Part shown: one piece after another, positions 13,700-25,825 of the stretch
Layout: every line of letters begins with the position of its first letter
Numbering within the stretch: the first letter of the stretch is position 1
Assembly: GCF_001638985.1 (NCBI RefSeq)
Contig: NW_017265171.1
Span: 248,001-312,000, forward strand
DNA length: 64,000 nucleotides
Origin: Phycomyces blakesleeanus NRRL 1555(-)
Lineage: Eukaryota > Mucoromycota > Mucoromycetes > Mucorales > Phycomycetaceae
Direction: 5' to 3'
Position numbers and translations under genes: made by a program
The notes under the pieces: generated by a model
Told to the model about the DNA's origin: nothing
The model's database searches: none
What the model saw: only the letters and a program-made list of their open reading frames with translations

Positions 13700-15476
13700 A
13701 TGAGTCTTTGGGGAGATAAATACCGTCCAACTACTTTGGACAAAATGTCATACCACAATGGACTTTCAAAACATCTTTCCCAACTGGCAAGTGCGAAACA
13801 ACCTCTTTCGAATAAAAAAATAAAATAAAAGATATAGAAACGACTAGCTCATTCGATCCATTCCATAATAATCACACACAGGCTTCACACGACAACATGC
13901 CACATTTGTTGTTCTATGGACCTCCTGGCGCAGGCAAAAAAACACGTTTGACAGCTGTGCTGCGTGCGATTTATGGACCAGCTGTTGAAAAGGTATAGTA
14001 GGAAGATTACCTGCCTTTATCTGTTAATTAATTAATACACCTTGACAACCGTAATCTTTCATGTTTCTATAGTTGAAAATAGAGCAAAGAACATTTGTTA
14101 CAACAGCAAGCCGAAAACTGAACTTTACTGTTGTTTCGAGCAACTTTCACATTGAGCTTAATCCAAGGTAATACACACATACACATTTATATACATATAT
14201 TACTTCTATCTTGGAATAAACCTTGGATTAGCTCTAAAGAATCAGGATAATTTTTACTTCTTTAGCGATTTAGGGATCTACGATCAAGTCATTATGCAGG
14301 ATGTCATTAAAGATGTTGCTCAATCTCAACAGATCGACACTAATGCAAAACATCAATTTAAGGGTAAGTCTTGCTTACGGACTTATATATATATATATAT
14401 AGGCCACATACAATATCCTTATAATAAAACAAACATTATTATCATTATATAGTGATAGTTATTGATCAAGCCGATGAATTAACAAGAGAAGCGCAAGCAG
14501 CTTTGCGTCGAACTATGGAAAAGTATACTTCGAATATGCGTCTGATTATGTGCTGTACCAGTCTTAGCAAGATTATTGCACCCGTAAGATCCCGTTGCTT
14601 GCTATTGCGTGTCTCTCGACCTACAGTTGAGAATGTTACCAAGGTCCTTCAAAAGGTGGCTAAAGAAGAAGGAGTAAACCTGCCGGGTAATTTGGCAGTC
14701 AAAATTGCAGAGCACAGCAAATGCAATCTCAGAGCTGCTCTGTTATCTTTTGAAAGTATGGCGTCTCAGCAGTAAGTATTTCTTTAATAGATATATATTG
14801 AGGGATCCGTATGCAAAAGCGCTAATACAAGGAATAATAGTCCTGATTTGACGCTGATTAATCGGGTGGATACCCTGGATTGGGAACATGCTATCTCAAA
14901 TATAGCAGATGGAATTCTTCAAGAACAAGCAGTTTCGAGGTATAGCTATAACAATACATGTAAAAGTGATCTATTAAAAAATAACGTCCTTTTATTTAGA
15001 GTATTGTCTGTTCGTGGGGCATTGTATGATTTGTTGAGTCATTGTATTGAAGGCACTGCTATTATTAAGGTGAATGATAACCCACATATTATATCTATGA
15101 ATTTGTGTGTGTATGTGTTTAATTAACCTTGAAATTCATGAAAGTATCTCACTCTGAATTTGATCAAACACTTGGACGAAGAAATGAAGAGAGTTACAAT
15201 TGATTTAGCAGCTAAGCATGTAATTTTACTTGGAATAATATCTACTATATTATTACTGGTTTATAAATTGACTAATTTGTGTATTTATTATTTAGCAATA
15301 TCGTCTGCGTCTAGGCAAGAAGGAGATATTCCATCTTGAAGCCTTTGTTATTGAGTTCATGCATGAATATAAAACGTACGTAAAAGAATAATTGAAGGCA
15401 AGAATGGGATTTTATATATGTGCAAATCATTGACATAAATTGGGATTTTTATTACAGTCGCAAAGATGCCAATTAA
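13700..15476 (+). CDS. RFC5: Replication factor C small subunit (human RFC3 / yeast Rfc5 type)
   Basis: Subunit of the AAA+ clamp loader that opens PCNA and places it on primed DNA in the nucleus. Ten exons join in frame: 13700-13786, 13882-13992, 14073-14167, 14266-14363, 14453-14771, 14841-14939, 15000-15069, 15145-15219, 15296-15375, 15458-15476, giving 350 aa. Landmarks are MSLWGDKYRP at the start, Walker A GPPGAGKKT (residues 42-50), a Walker-B-like VIVIDQADELTREAQ in which the usual DEAD box is altered (as in this subunit type, which is a poor ATPase), LRRTMEKY, and the SRC motif IVRSRCLLLR region with CCTSLSKIIAPVRSRC. The first intron starts GC (GCAAGT); a GT donor does not fit the frame. 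The last exon has only six codons before the stop. It converges on the HP1-like gene. Confidence 0.94.
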
Positions 15477-15507
15477 CTGAAATATTATTTTGCGCATGTA
15501 CATGTGG

Positions 15508-15510
<3 letters not shown>

Positions 15511-15538
<28 letters not shown>
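15511..15538. repeat. (TA)n microsatellite
   Basis: Fourteen TA units just 3' of the RFC gene, in the spacer between convergent genes. Confidence 0.9.
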
Positions 15539-15542
<4 letters not shown>

Positions 15543-15695
15543 CGTAAGTAACTGTATTTTTTTTTGTTCTTTTTGTTTTATTCTTCTTTTTTTTGTTTTT
15601 TTTTTTTCATATTTAGCGAAGTCTATTTATTCTTATTATTTCTTTTTCTTTAAAAATAGACATGCTTCTTTACCATCTTATTTCAATTTTTCTCT

Positions 15696-16624
15696 TTAAT
15701 AGGCTTGGAATTCCAGATGCGCTTCATAGTATTTCAATAACTGTATAAACAGCCAATAGTTTAGCTTCTTTATCATCATTTTCAAAATTATATGATATAC
15801 ATATATTATTTTATACTAGTAAACTTACAGGAATAGGACAGTTTTTGCGCAGTGATTCGTTAGTGCAGAAAGTTATTTGCCCATTCGACCTAGATCACAA
15901 CCGCGTTAATTATTTTAATTTATATTTATCAACTTACCATTTCACTTGTGAGAAGAGTTTTTTGTACTGATCCGAAAACACTTCTTGTACGACGGATACA
16001 TCATTCCATGTCAATCCTGGCGGTGGTTCTCTGACAGAGTTGGGGAAACCATTGACGTTTGGCTTCTTTTTACGACTTTCAGATAATTTTGTGTCTGAAG
16101 ATGTCGAAATGGCCTTTTGTCGTTTGGAATCTTTGACCTCAACATTGGTCTTGGGTTTTTTTACTCTCTTTTTTCGTTTCTCGCTTTCGGCTTTCAAGAA
16201 CTTGTCTCTAGAAGACCCTTTAGAAGTCCAATATTCATCCACGAGTGTTTCCGAAAAACTATTAAATGCTAATAGTTAGACTATGTATTCAAACGCGTAA
16301 AAGTCGTTTTTTTTTAAAAATAATAAATAAAAAAATAAAGCATAAAGCTAAACCTCACATATTGGATTCGTTTTCCCAAGTATTTTGGTCGTCGCCATAA
16401 TTATGCCATTTTATTAGGTACTCTACTGTATTCTATTCTCAGCATGATTAGTAGAGTTCAATTGCGAAAGAAACTTTTTTCTTTTAGATTTCTAGGCATA
16501 CTTGTTTCTTTGCAGAGACGCGATGGTCTAGGAGAGCCTCAACCTCATACACCTCTTCAGTCTCTTCTGAAGCAGACTCATTAGAGAGACTTTCAATGTC
16601 TTTATGATCGGAATCATCACTCAT
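15696..16624 (-). CDS. HP1-type protein with chromodomain and chromoshadow domain
   Basis: Nuclear protein of the heterochromatin protein 1 family: the chromodomain binds methylated histone H3 Lys9 and the chromoshadow domain dimerises and recruits partners. Exons on the minus strand are 16624-16502, 16432-16359, 16258-15938, 15889-15829 and 15740-15696 (207 aa). After an acidic start (EETEEVYEVEALLDHRV) the chromodomain continues EYLIKWHNYGDDQNTWENES and ends LVDEYW, with the aromatic cage positions Y, W and W in place. A basic hinge (residues about 90-140, KKRVKKPKTN) follows, then the shadow domain: LTWNDVSVVQEVFSDQ, then KLFSQVKWSNGQITF, and a final helix LLKYYEAHLEF. In-frame ATGs at 16648 and 16690 are alternative starts; I chose the one before the acidic run. 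Splice sites for exons 3-5 are inferred from frame and the domain pattern. Confidence 0.82.
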
Positions 16625-16699
16625 GTTTTTGGCGTCTAGTCCAGTCATTAGTTTAAGAGCGTGCGTGTGTTCACGAAGAGGAAAAAACATTTGAAGTGT

Positions 16700-18281
16700 G
16701 TTTAGCTCATATCATGCGACATCGGGATCACAGTCACTCATATCGCAGTTCCAAATCAATTCACGGTTCCTGGATTATAGTGTTTTTGGTCTTTATCCCT
16801 GCATTCATAAAATCCTTCCAAGTAATTTTTCCGTACCTTTTTTATTGGATCCATACGAGGACATACGCACAAATGTGTATATTAGATTCTAAGAAATACC
16901 CCTACAAACTTCGTTTTTCTCTGGCGACAGGAATTCCCCACCTAGTCTACGGTGATACTGTGTAAGCGGTATTCTTTGATAAGATAAATCATTTTGATAT
17001 TAAGATATATCTTCTCGTGTTGTCAAAAGATAAATTTCTGGACCTTATTCGTCAATTTAAAAGCAATAAATCATTCTTATATCTCTATATCTCTCTCTCC
17101 ATTTGTTTTGGCTCTCAGTTCCTCCACCTGTTGTCCAAAAACACTGGATGGTGTCCTGAATTCTTTATGAATTTTTGCTGTCACTGGCGGCTTGATTTTA
17201 AGTTTTTTTTTTGTTAAAATGACCACACCTGGAATTCTTAAGCTGATTATAATGTTTATTATAGGCAGGCACCATATCATTTGAGTTTTATTTTTCTTTC
17301 TTGTGGTCTATGTATATGATGCTTTGATATTAGCGTATTATAAGGCCATTCATATGGTTTTGTAGAAGAATTAAGACAACAAAAAAGAAAGCGTCAATAT
17401 TGAAATGAGGAGTCTGCTTGTGTTTTGTGTAAAAGTCGTATGCGGGGTTCAATCTTTGGAATCAAGATTTCAGCAGTCTTTTTTCAGTAAGGACAATAAA
17501 TATAAGGGAATGAGAATACCTAGGTTCGATTTATTTGATTCATGTAATATTAGAGAAATGATATCCAGACCTCAATGATAAAACGCATAACTATATATAT
17601 ATATATATATAGTTATACAACCATTATTCGGAAATAGCTATATATTTGAATAGTCTTATTTGTTGATCTAATAAAAACAAATTGCATTGACTATTATGTA
17701 TACATAATTAAGGTAGTTGGATATTCAGTTATGGGATTAATACTATTAGCTTACTCAAAATGCAATAAAACTGGTTCTAATATTTCACAATACATGTAAG
17801 AAATATTGTATTAATTAGTACATTTACGATCCTATTGGTTTATACGTTATCAATTATAAGGCATACAATGATAATAATATAAACATTAACTATAATCTGC
17901 AAGATATATTTAGCATACACACATGTTGAGCTTAACGGATATTATAATTATATATAGCGGATATTAACTACTGGTAAATCATCAAATGATACATGTAAAC
18001 AAGGGCTAAACGTATTTCTACCCCTTAAAATAACTGTATATTCCATCGACAAAACCCCAACGTAACTCCTGTACTCAATTCAATACACTAAATGTACCAT
18101 AATTAACCCAAAATTATTAAGATACTAAAGCAGCTGTGCTCAAGGAGATGAGGTTTGTTTATTAATACAAGATAACTTAAAAGAAATACTGCATAAATCT
18201 GCACGGCTTTCTACCTTTGGTTTGAGATTCAAAATATAGGCAATCTTGTTAGATAGACTCATAATATTAATCCACTCCTGA
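16700..18281. other. Intergenic DNA with no assignable gene
   Basis: No gene could be joined. A minus-strand open stretch at 17077-17280 contains TPSSVFGQQVEELRAKTNG, which looks protein-like but continues into no recognisable domain; it may be a relic exon. A short (TA)n run lies near 17591-17611. Confidence 0.45.
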
Positions 18282-18291
18282 ATATATAAAA
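18282..18291 (+). promoter_or_regulatory. Probable TATA box of the P450 gene
   Basis: ATATATAAAA sits about 80 bp before the P450 ATG, with a C/T-rich leader between. Confidence 0.5.
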
Positions 18292-18362
18292 AGGTCAAAG
18301 TCAAAATAAAACAAGGCGTATCTTATATTACTCTCCTTCCCTCTATTTTACTTTTTCAAAAA

Positions 18363-20510
18363 ATGGATCGATCCTGGTTTATGAATAGCTTCCGAGAGAA
18401 TGCCATGATATCCGTAACAGGGTTTATAGCAGTTGGACTAGCTTCTAAGCTAGTATATGAAGTATTCAACTGGAATTACAAAGCCTTTTTAAATAAAGAT
18501 GAGTGGAACAAGAAGGGATTCAAAAAAATACCAGTTCCTCCAAAGAAATATCTATATTTTGGTAATAATTATCAGAATAAAAGAAAAACGAGTACTATAC
18601 TGACTGTAAATCAAATAGGCCATATGCTTTCATTAAGCGAAGACCCTACTGCACAAGTTAATCAATGGTTAAAGACATATGGTAATATTCTAAAAATAAT
18701 AAAAAACAATGAATGTTAAAAAAGTCTTTTTTTATATAGGCCCAATTTTACATCTTACCATGGGTGTTCAACACTGGGTGGTAATTGCTGATCCTCTACT
18801 TGCCAGTGAGATCTTTGTTCGAAACGCATCTAAATCTTCTGGACGACAAAGACATATTTTTACCCACACAATATACGCAGATGGTGCAAAGTAATCATTA
18901 CAACTCTCTCTTTCTCTCACATAAGTCAAATAAGACACTTATTCTTGGATTAATACGAGTAATTAGAGGCTTATCATTTACTGATTCGGGTAAAAAATGG
19001 CAGAAATCGCGCAAGATAGGTAGGTAATTAGAAATCAAATGCTACCACAGTAAAGTATTTTCTTACTTTCTGGCTAATTAAAGCGCAATCCATGCTGTCG
19101 CCGGAACGTATCGAAAAATTTTCGGGAGTTATTGAGTCTATAACCGATAATGTGGTCGATGAGCTAGCCAAGGCTTCCAATAGAGATGGATCAGTTTGTC
19201 CTCTTTCCTTTGTGAAACTGAGCACGTTTAGTATAATGCTGAAATCATTGTTCGGAAAAACGGTAGATTCAATCGACGATCCCCTCCTTCAGGATGTTAT
19301 CTGTATTGCAGATGGAATTGTAAAATACATCAGTCCTGAACAAGATATCGGGTCATTTATACCCAGCTTTTCATGGATCACTAAATTTTCGAAACAGCGA
19401 AAGGGTATGGCAAATGTAGTCAAGCTACGTAATGTTGTTTTGCCAAAGTTGGTTAGTGAGGCCGCTCACGGAGAGGTTGATTGCCTGGTAAAACAGGCCT
19501 ACGCACTCAAAGAAGAGTATGGTCTGGACGACGACGATCTGGTCTCTATGATGAGTATGTTAGAAACCTTTAATAACTTATAACTTTGAATCAGTAAGCT
19601 GATGGAAAATTGTGTTATTAGGCGATTTACTTGCTGCCGGTGGAGACCCAACATCTGTATCTTTAACTTGGCTCCTTCTTATACTGGCACAATACAAAGA
19701 TGTCCAACAAAGAGTGTGTTATGAGATAGATGCTTTTGTTGAACAGAATGGCCGATTACCTTCATTTTCAGATCGAGAGAATGTACCATACATACGCGCT
19801 GTTCTACTAGAGTGTATACGTTTTAGAAGTATAACAAATTTCGGCATTCCCCGTTTTGTTACTGAGGATAGTAAGTATACTTATTCATGCAAATGAGTCT
19901 GTATATTGATTTAACTTTATATACATATAAAAAGTTGAGTGTCTTGGATATTTTATTCCAAAAAATACAGTAGTAATGACCAGCATGCATGCAATGCACA
20001 TGTATCCAAACAATCAAACAGATGCTGACCAATTCATACCCGAGCGTTTTTTGGGAAGAACAAAAACCTGGGCAGCTAACTCACGCGCAAATGTACAAGA
20101 GCGCGATATGTATGTCTTTGGATGGGGAAGGTAAGAATGCCAGGACGAACATTCATAAAAAGTTGGTCTTAACTAGAGGGCATAAAATATGGCTATCATA
20201 CTCCTTTCAAAAATAAAAACAATCAGGCGCATATGTGTAGGAATACATTTGGTAAGAATTGTATATATTAAATAATGCAAAAAGACTAATTTTGAAGCGC
20301 TAGGTCGAAGTAGAAGTCTTTAATATGTGTGTGCGAGCTCTTGGACGGTACAACATCGAGATTCCTATGAGACAAGATGGGCTAGTAGATGATATAATAT
20401 CCAAAGGCTCAGTTTCAAGAGGACTCAATTGTATGCCACATGACTATACCTTGAAGTTTATCAAAAGATGTAATACTCCTTTAGACGCTCATGCCACTAA
20501 AAAGGACTAG
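18363..20510 (+). CDS. Cytochrome P450 monooxygenase
   Basis: Membrane-anchored haem monooxygenase; the substrate is unknown. Nine exons join in frame: 18363-18561, 18619-18681, 18740-18890, 18967-19019, 19084-19554, 19622-19870, 19935-20130, 20227-20251, 20304-20510, giving 537 aa. An N-terminal hydrophobic anchor (ISVTGFIAVGLASKLVYEVF) is followed by the proline-rich hinge IPVPPKKYLYFG. The I-helix motif is AAGGDPTS (from residue about 317), the ExxR motif is ECIR (E376, R379), the PERF motif is IPERFLG, and the haem loop FGWGRRICVGIHL carries the thiolate ligand Cys464. The haem loop is split by an intron, and an exon of only 25 nt encodes its cysteine. All key residues are present, so it should be functional. 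Family assignment within fungal CYPs needs a search. Confidence 0.93.
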
Positions 20511-21040
20511 TATTTTTGTTTGTTTTTTAAAAATAAGGATACATACATAGGTAAAAATAATCCATATCTTAATTCTTTGTCACCTAATATTCCGTAGCAT
20601 ACCTTTATTATTTATTGAATGATGAACACTTGAAAGAAACTATTCTTTCTACTTTCATTTCTTGGCAAATATAATAAATCTTTAAAGTTGCTATAATATA
20701 TAAGGTTCAAAAAATCATGCCACATCTCATATGATTATTGGTTAAAGGACAGTACCTACTACCTTTTCTTTATAATACTCTCAATCTATACAAGATAGTG
20801 TCGTTAAAAGTTCTAATTTATTGTCAAAAAAAAAAGAAATTATAGCCTTCACTGTAGGAAATGGCAGAATTTACATCTCCATCCACGTAGAAAGTTACGC
20901 ACTCGTAGCTTTTGATATTTAAACGTCAGATGTTAAAATACCGAGTTGGTAGCTTTAATAGCCAATAGAATATCTGCTTTTAATCTATTAGTTTTACTTT
21001 TTGCCAAATACGATTTATATGATTTTAAGGTACTCTTCAG
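20511..21040. other. Intergenic DNA
   Basis: P450 3' flank; no feature recognised. Confidence 0.5.
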
Positions 21041-21900
21041 ACATAGAAGTTTTTAAAATTTTCTCACTGAAAATTGTATTTACTATTTTTTTTTACAGCC
21101 GATACCAGGTATCAGTATTCTACTCTCTATTGTGGGCCACAGCTATATTTGTCTTTTTTTATTTGTCTTTTTTTACTATTTCGACAGCAAAACCCAACGC
21201 TAAAAAACTCAATCTCTATCAAGGGTCACAGGTATACCAGTTTCTTTGAATATATTACTACAAATTATTTTTGTATATTATTTTAAACAGACAAGCCCAA
21301 CGATCAAGATCTCGGGCTCGAGTATCATATACCTGCATATGTATTTGTTTCAATAACTACTTTATGCTGTTTCTATAGGACCTTACAGTCATATTTAATG
21401 CTAAACATTAAAACTTTAGTTTTAGGTATGGATTCTAGGTATACAACAATTTTTGACCACTCAGTACTACTTGCTTTATATAAGAAGTATATGTGTAGTT
21501 GAAGCCAAATAATTTAAGCTGGTTAAAGATATAAAAGGCTTTTGAGAAATTCACCGACACCTATATCTTTTTTATGTATTTGATATCAAGGATCAAGTAA
21601 CAAATTTGTGCTCCCCATCATTGTTTAAAGATATACAAGTATTTTTTAAATTATTTCTTTTATTAATGTTTTCATTTCAGTAGTGTATTTCCAATTGATT
21701 TAAACGATCAAGTTTTTGCCTCCATTATAGACTAAACGTATACAGTGCTATTTGAAAATTTAAATAACGTAATTTGCTTTCGTCTAGTACTCACAGTCAA
21801 GACAAGTATCAGAGCTCCACGTTTCCTCATAGGATAGAAGTGAACAAGACTCTCTGAACATTTAATTACTGCCTCTTTTAACTACAGCTTGGCCTTACCG
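21041..21900 (+). repeat. Decayed outlier of the 106-bp mini-exon-like repeat
   Basis: About 65 bp at 21050-21116 (from TTTAAAATTTTCTCACTG through CCGATACCAGGTATCAG) are nearly identical to 59922-59983, the end of the main array. It is followed by units of the same pattern: CGACAG, then CAAAACCCAACGCT, then GGGTCACAG/GTATACCAG, then AAACAG/ACAAGCCCAACGATC. A further unit begins near 21790 with CACAGTCAAGACAAG. The units are diverged and interrupted. This shows the family is dispersed, not confined to one array. Confidence 0.65.
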
Positions 21901-23087
21901 TACTTACATTCGCTACTTATCCTGTGGCTGCAAGGAATCGCATAACACTAGCATAACGTTATTACTGCTCATCATCTATCCCAATTAACAACATTAGCAA
22001 CTCGGCATACTTTAGCTTATTTGTTAGTTTCGGGTATGTTTAATTCAGCCACTAGATTATCCACTGTATTGTATATCGCAGACCTCTGGATATATCCTCT
22101 CAGTATCCTCCTCATGCTAATATGAGCCACGAAACTGATCCCACTCAATCTCTAATATTCAATCATTATAGCTACCACCATCACTTTTGAAGCGCTAGTA
22201 TCTAAATCAATAGCGTATTAACAGTTGAAGGTCAGCTATGCATACGTATATGGCTACTCACGGGGCTATCTTCGTCGTCCTCGTCGCCACCCAGGGAATA
22301 TTCCCTGAACTAGACACCTTATTCGCCATTTATTTAACCTAATAGATCATACATACACTCAATTCGCGTAGCCAATGCCATACTAGATATCCATTTAATC
22401 TTCGATTATACACTTCGTGCTATATGGGGTGTTCATTTCAAATTTATCTCTAAGCATATAGGAGCTAAATCTACATTACACACTAAAAGATTCGAAGCTG
22501 AATAAGATTTAGTTTTTGTGTAGCTTCCTCATTTTTAAATAGATTGCCTCCAATACACATTACAAAAAAAAATAGCTTGGCTAGTTCCATTCTCTGTGTA
22601 ATTTTTAATAGCTTTGTGTTGGTGTCAATAGGAAAAAAAGGAGGATTCTGTGGTTTTTAGTGTCGATTCTGGCAGTTTTGTGAAGTCACTGGAAACACGG
22701 AGGTTTGACTGATGATTTAGTTTTGGCGGGAGTTGCATGTACACTGAAAAGTTGTAGAAAAATCAAAACAATTTTTTCTTGTTTTTGTTTTTGTATTGCG
22801 TCATTCTCTGTCGAATTTTAGTTGTGATAATATATAGATGAGGATCACAAAAGAGATGAGGGATATAAAAACACCAGCCATAAACTTAAAGTCTAGGTCT
22901 GTACAGGCGTTTAATATTCAGTGATCACTGATTTATATTTTCCGCAGTGATATGGAAAAGATAAAAGTCACGTGCCTAGCTTTTTTACATTTTTCCTAGT
23001 AAAATATTCACAAATTTCCACCGCTTAAAGTTGTAGCAAGCTCTACATACAAAAATTGTTACACATTTCGCCTTTGACTCTGGCTTT
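21901..23087. other. Gene-free DNA with a relic of the 4.54-kb repeat
   Basis: No gene seen. Around 22600-22800 there is an imperfect relative of a segment of the 4.54-kb unit: CGGAGGTTTGACTGATGATT here against GGAGGTTTGACTGAGGATT near 26400, with similar flanks. Confidence 0.4.
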
Positions 23088-23272
23088 CTGAACATCTTCA
23101 GCAGTGAGATAGCTTTTAATATATATAAAGCCAAATACCACCACTTTAGCTAAAAAAATGTTACTTAGCCCAACAGTTTGATTTAGTTTATTCTAAATAA
23201 AAATTAAAGTCTACTTTTTATCTTTTTTTTTTTAGCAGGAAAACAAAAAAAGGGACTGCTGGAGATGCTCTA
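23088..23272. mobile_element. MITE-like relic with PIF/Harbinger-type ends
   Basis: The right end GACTGCTGGAGATGCTC is followed by TAA and mirrors the left end GAACATCTTCAGCAGT. The same terminal sequence bounds the better MITE at 38311-38823. The left end is degenerate and no clean target duplication is visible, so this is an old copy. Confidence 0.45.
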
Positions 23273-24937
23273 ATCAAAATTTCAGATTTTAGCATGCTTA
23301 TCCTTCCACAACCTTGAATATAACTCAGTGCACATCTCCTGTTTTATGAAAGCTAAAAAAATGTACCACAAAACCAAAAACGAATAAATTATAACCGCAG
23401 CTTGAATTGACCCAAATTTATATCCTTGTAATTTATATAATTCAACCAAATGTTTGCTTATCTTGCGTTCTAGTAATTTGTTTTTGCTGAAAACAAGTGC
23501 GTTAAAGAGCTAGAGACGATAAAAAACGAATGGGCTAAGAGAAGCGGCGGACTTTTAATTAAATCGAATTTTCGGAGTATGAAGTAGCTCATAAATAGAA
23601 ATCCGACACTCACTCCTGCAGTGGGAAAGTAATGTTTTCAATCTCCATTTGAGTAGTATTGAAAGACAGAACATTTATCATTTTATCAGGCACAGATTTG
23701 GTAGGAAATGTCAATTTGAGAAATATACTCTCTGGTTGAGAAAGTCAATAAAATCATTATGGATAAGTAAAAAATAAACATCTAATATAGATATGTTACA
23801 AGTATCTTTATAGCTGTATATACTTTAAGAAAAATTTTAATGTTTGTAATAAAGATCAGTTATTTTATTTTTTATTTATTTATAAAGACAGTGTTATACG
23901 TATTTAATTTAAAAAGAAGTATGAAATTGTTCATAAATTTGAAAGTGTCTTTCTCGCCAAAATAATATATATAAAACACTTGTATACTTTACAATTCTTC
24001 AGTGGTAGTTACTCATAAATCAATACACGCTTTTAAATTAAAAGAAGTAAATGTAATTATACAAACAGCACTTTCATAGCACCTATTGTTTTCTTTTATA
24101 TTTTACTTTGCTTTACTTATAACATTAATATATATATATACAATGTGAAATATATCAGTGATATTTAACTTGCTTACATATATTATTTATTTACAGCAAA
24201 TATTTGAGATAAAAATTAATCTTCAGACATAGTTTTGTATATAAACATAACAAATAATTCTCTGCAGTAGTATTTTACATTTAATTAAACGATTTTATCC
24301 TAAATTTCTCTAGCTAAATTAACTATATCAAGGAGTTTTGTTCTCAAACGCAAAGCTGTTGATAAAACATATATTTAACATGTTATATTGAGTAACTATA
24401 AGTAATTTTCCTTTGAAAGTTTAAAAAACAAACTCCTACTATTGCTACTTAAAAAGTTACTTCAAATCAGAGAAATAAACTAGATACATAAGCATAGCTT
24501 ATTATATGTTAATAATATGCTTCTCTAACACTGGTCAAAACCCTAAACTTTAGGTGCTCTTCACGACTCCAGATCTTACAACTGGGCGTTCCACGAGACC
24601 CATCACCCAGACCTTACACAAAACAATTTTGAAACTATACACTATGCAAAATACTTTTGAAGTACTTGATTTCTAAAATCCCATTAAAGTGTTTTTATTT
24701 TTTCTGTATTATTTTTTGTATTCTTTATTTTGAAATATTTTTATTAAAACAAAACAGTAAAAAACTATAGCTGCCTTATATAAATTGTTCTTGGAGAAAG
24801 GGAAGTCAAAGAATTTTTACAAGCATTGTCTAATGCTTGATCATAGCTTTTTCTAAACAGCAAATGATTCAGAAGAGTAGACCGATTCATTTTAAAGGTA
24901 ATAAAATAGAAGTAAAGAGATAAAATAACATATTAAG
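23273..24937. other. AT-rich DNA without recognisable genes
   Basis: No coding signal, RNA gene or repeat recognised. Confidence 0.5.
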
Positions 24938-25128
24938 GGGCTTCTCAAGTGCCCGACAAGACTCAAAAGTTTGTCCAGGATTTCTTTATACAGATTGGAC
25001 GGAGTTTCCAAAATTAGTAATGTTTGGACAAAACTTTGTCGATGATTACTAATTTTGGAAACTCCGTCCAATCTGTATAAAGAAATCCTGGACAAACTTT
25101 TGAGTCTTGTCGGGCACTTGAGAAGCCC
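24938..25128. repeat. Perfect 84-bp inverted repeat (foldback hairpin)
   Basis: Left arm 24938-25021 and right arm 25045-25128 are perfect reverse complements by eye; the 23-nt spacer is GTTTGGACAAAACTTTGTCG plus ATG. Ends read GGGCTTCTCAAGTGCCCGAC. If transcribed it would form an 84-bp double-stranded RNA. No protein is encoded and no clear target duplication is seen. It could be a foldback MITE or a hairpin-RNA locus. Confidence 0.9.
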
Positions 25129-25825
25129 TTGACTAATATCTATTTAAAGGTCTTGCAAGTACATATTAAGAATTTGAATAGGACTAACTGTTACTGTGAT
25201 GTAGTCCAAACTGGGACTACATACAGTTCGGTGAGCTCTGGCGTGGGAGTCAGTGGGAACTACCTCTGTAACACTCAAGTTACATTGTATTACAATAGAT
25301 ACCATTAACAAAATCATTCAATATCACAAATCAAATAAACATCTCTCTTTTTCGTGTAAATTCTATACTTGGAGCCAAGGACAGTGTTTGCTTAGGTCCA
25401 TAACAGTAGTCAGAACAGAAGTAGAGCGATACCCTTTTATTACTCTTTGAACAACTCTCGCAGCCATCTTATATCCCTCATTTTTCACTACATCCCCAAT
25501 CCTGTGCGTGTCGGTTATCCTCGTCTACGAAGAAATGTAAACACACCGCATTTAAAGTCAAAGATTCCCGAACGTCACAATATTACATTACATTAAGATG
25601 CTATGGGCTTAGACTGGCACCCATTATGTACCCAATATTGGTCCAAAACATATTGGCTTTTGTACTTTCTAATAATATTAATGACCTGATAATTTTTAAA
25701 TCACAAAACCTTATATCAAACAAGTAGAGCTAATTAAAGTTTAGCTTATATAAGTATTACTATTATTGGGCCTAAGAAAAAAATAAAGGATAAAGTTAAT
25801 CCGAGTAAAATGGTAACACAATTGA
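25129..25825. other. Intergenic DNA before the 4.54-kb tandem array
   Basis: No recognisable gene or RNA. Confidence 0.45.

Noticed and set aside
17077..17280. RhoGAP-like fragment (SVFGQQVEEL) on the minus strand
   Set aside because: Only about ten residues look similar; no arginine finger or downstream domain follows, so no call was made.
17420..17480. Possible tRNA (a GGGGTTCAATC stretch)
   Set aside because: No acceptor stem or anticodon arm can be folded around it.
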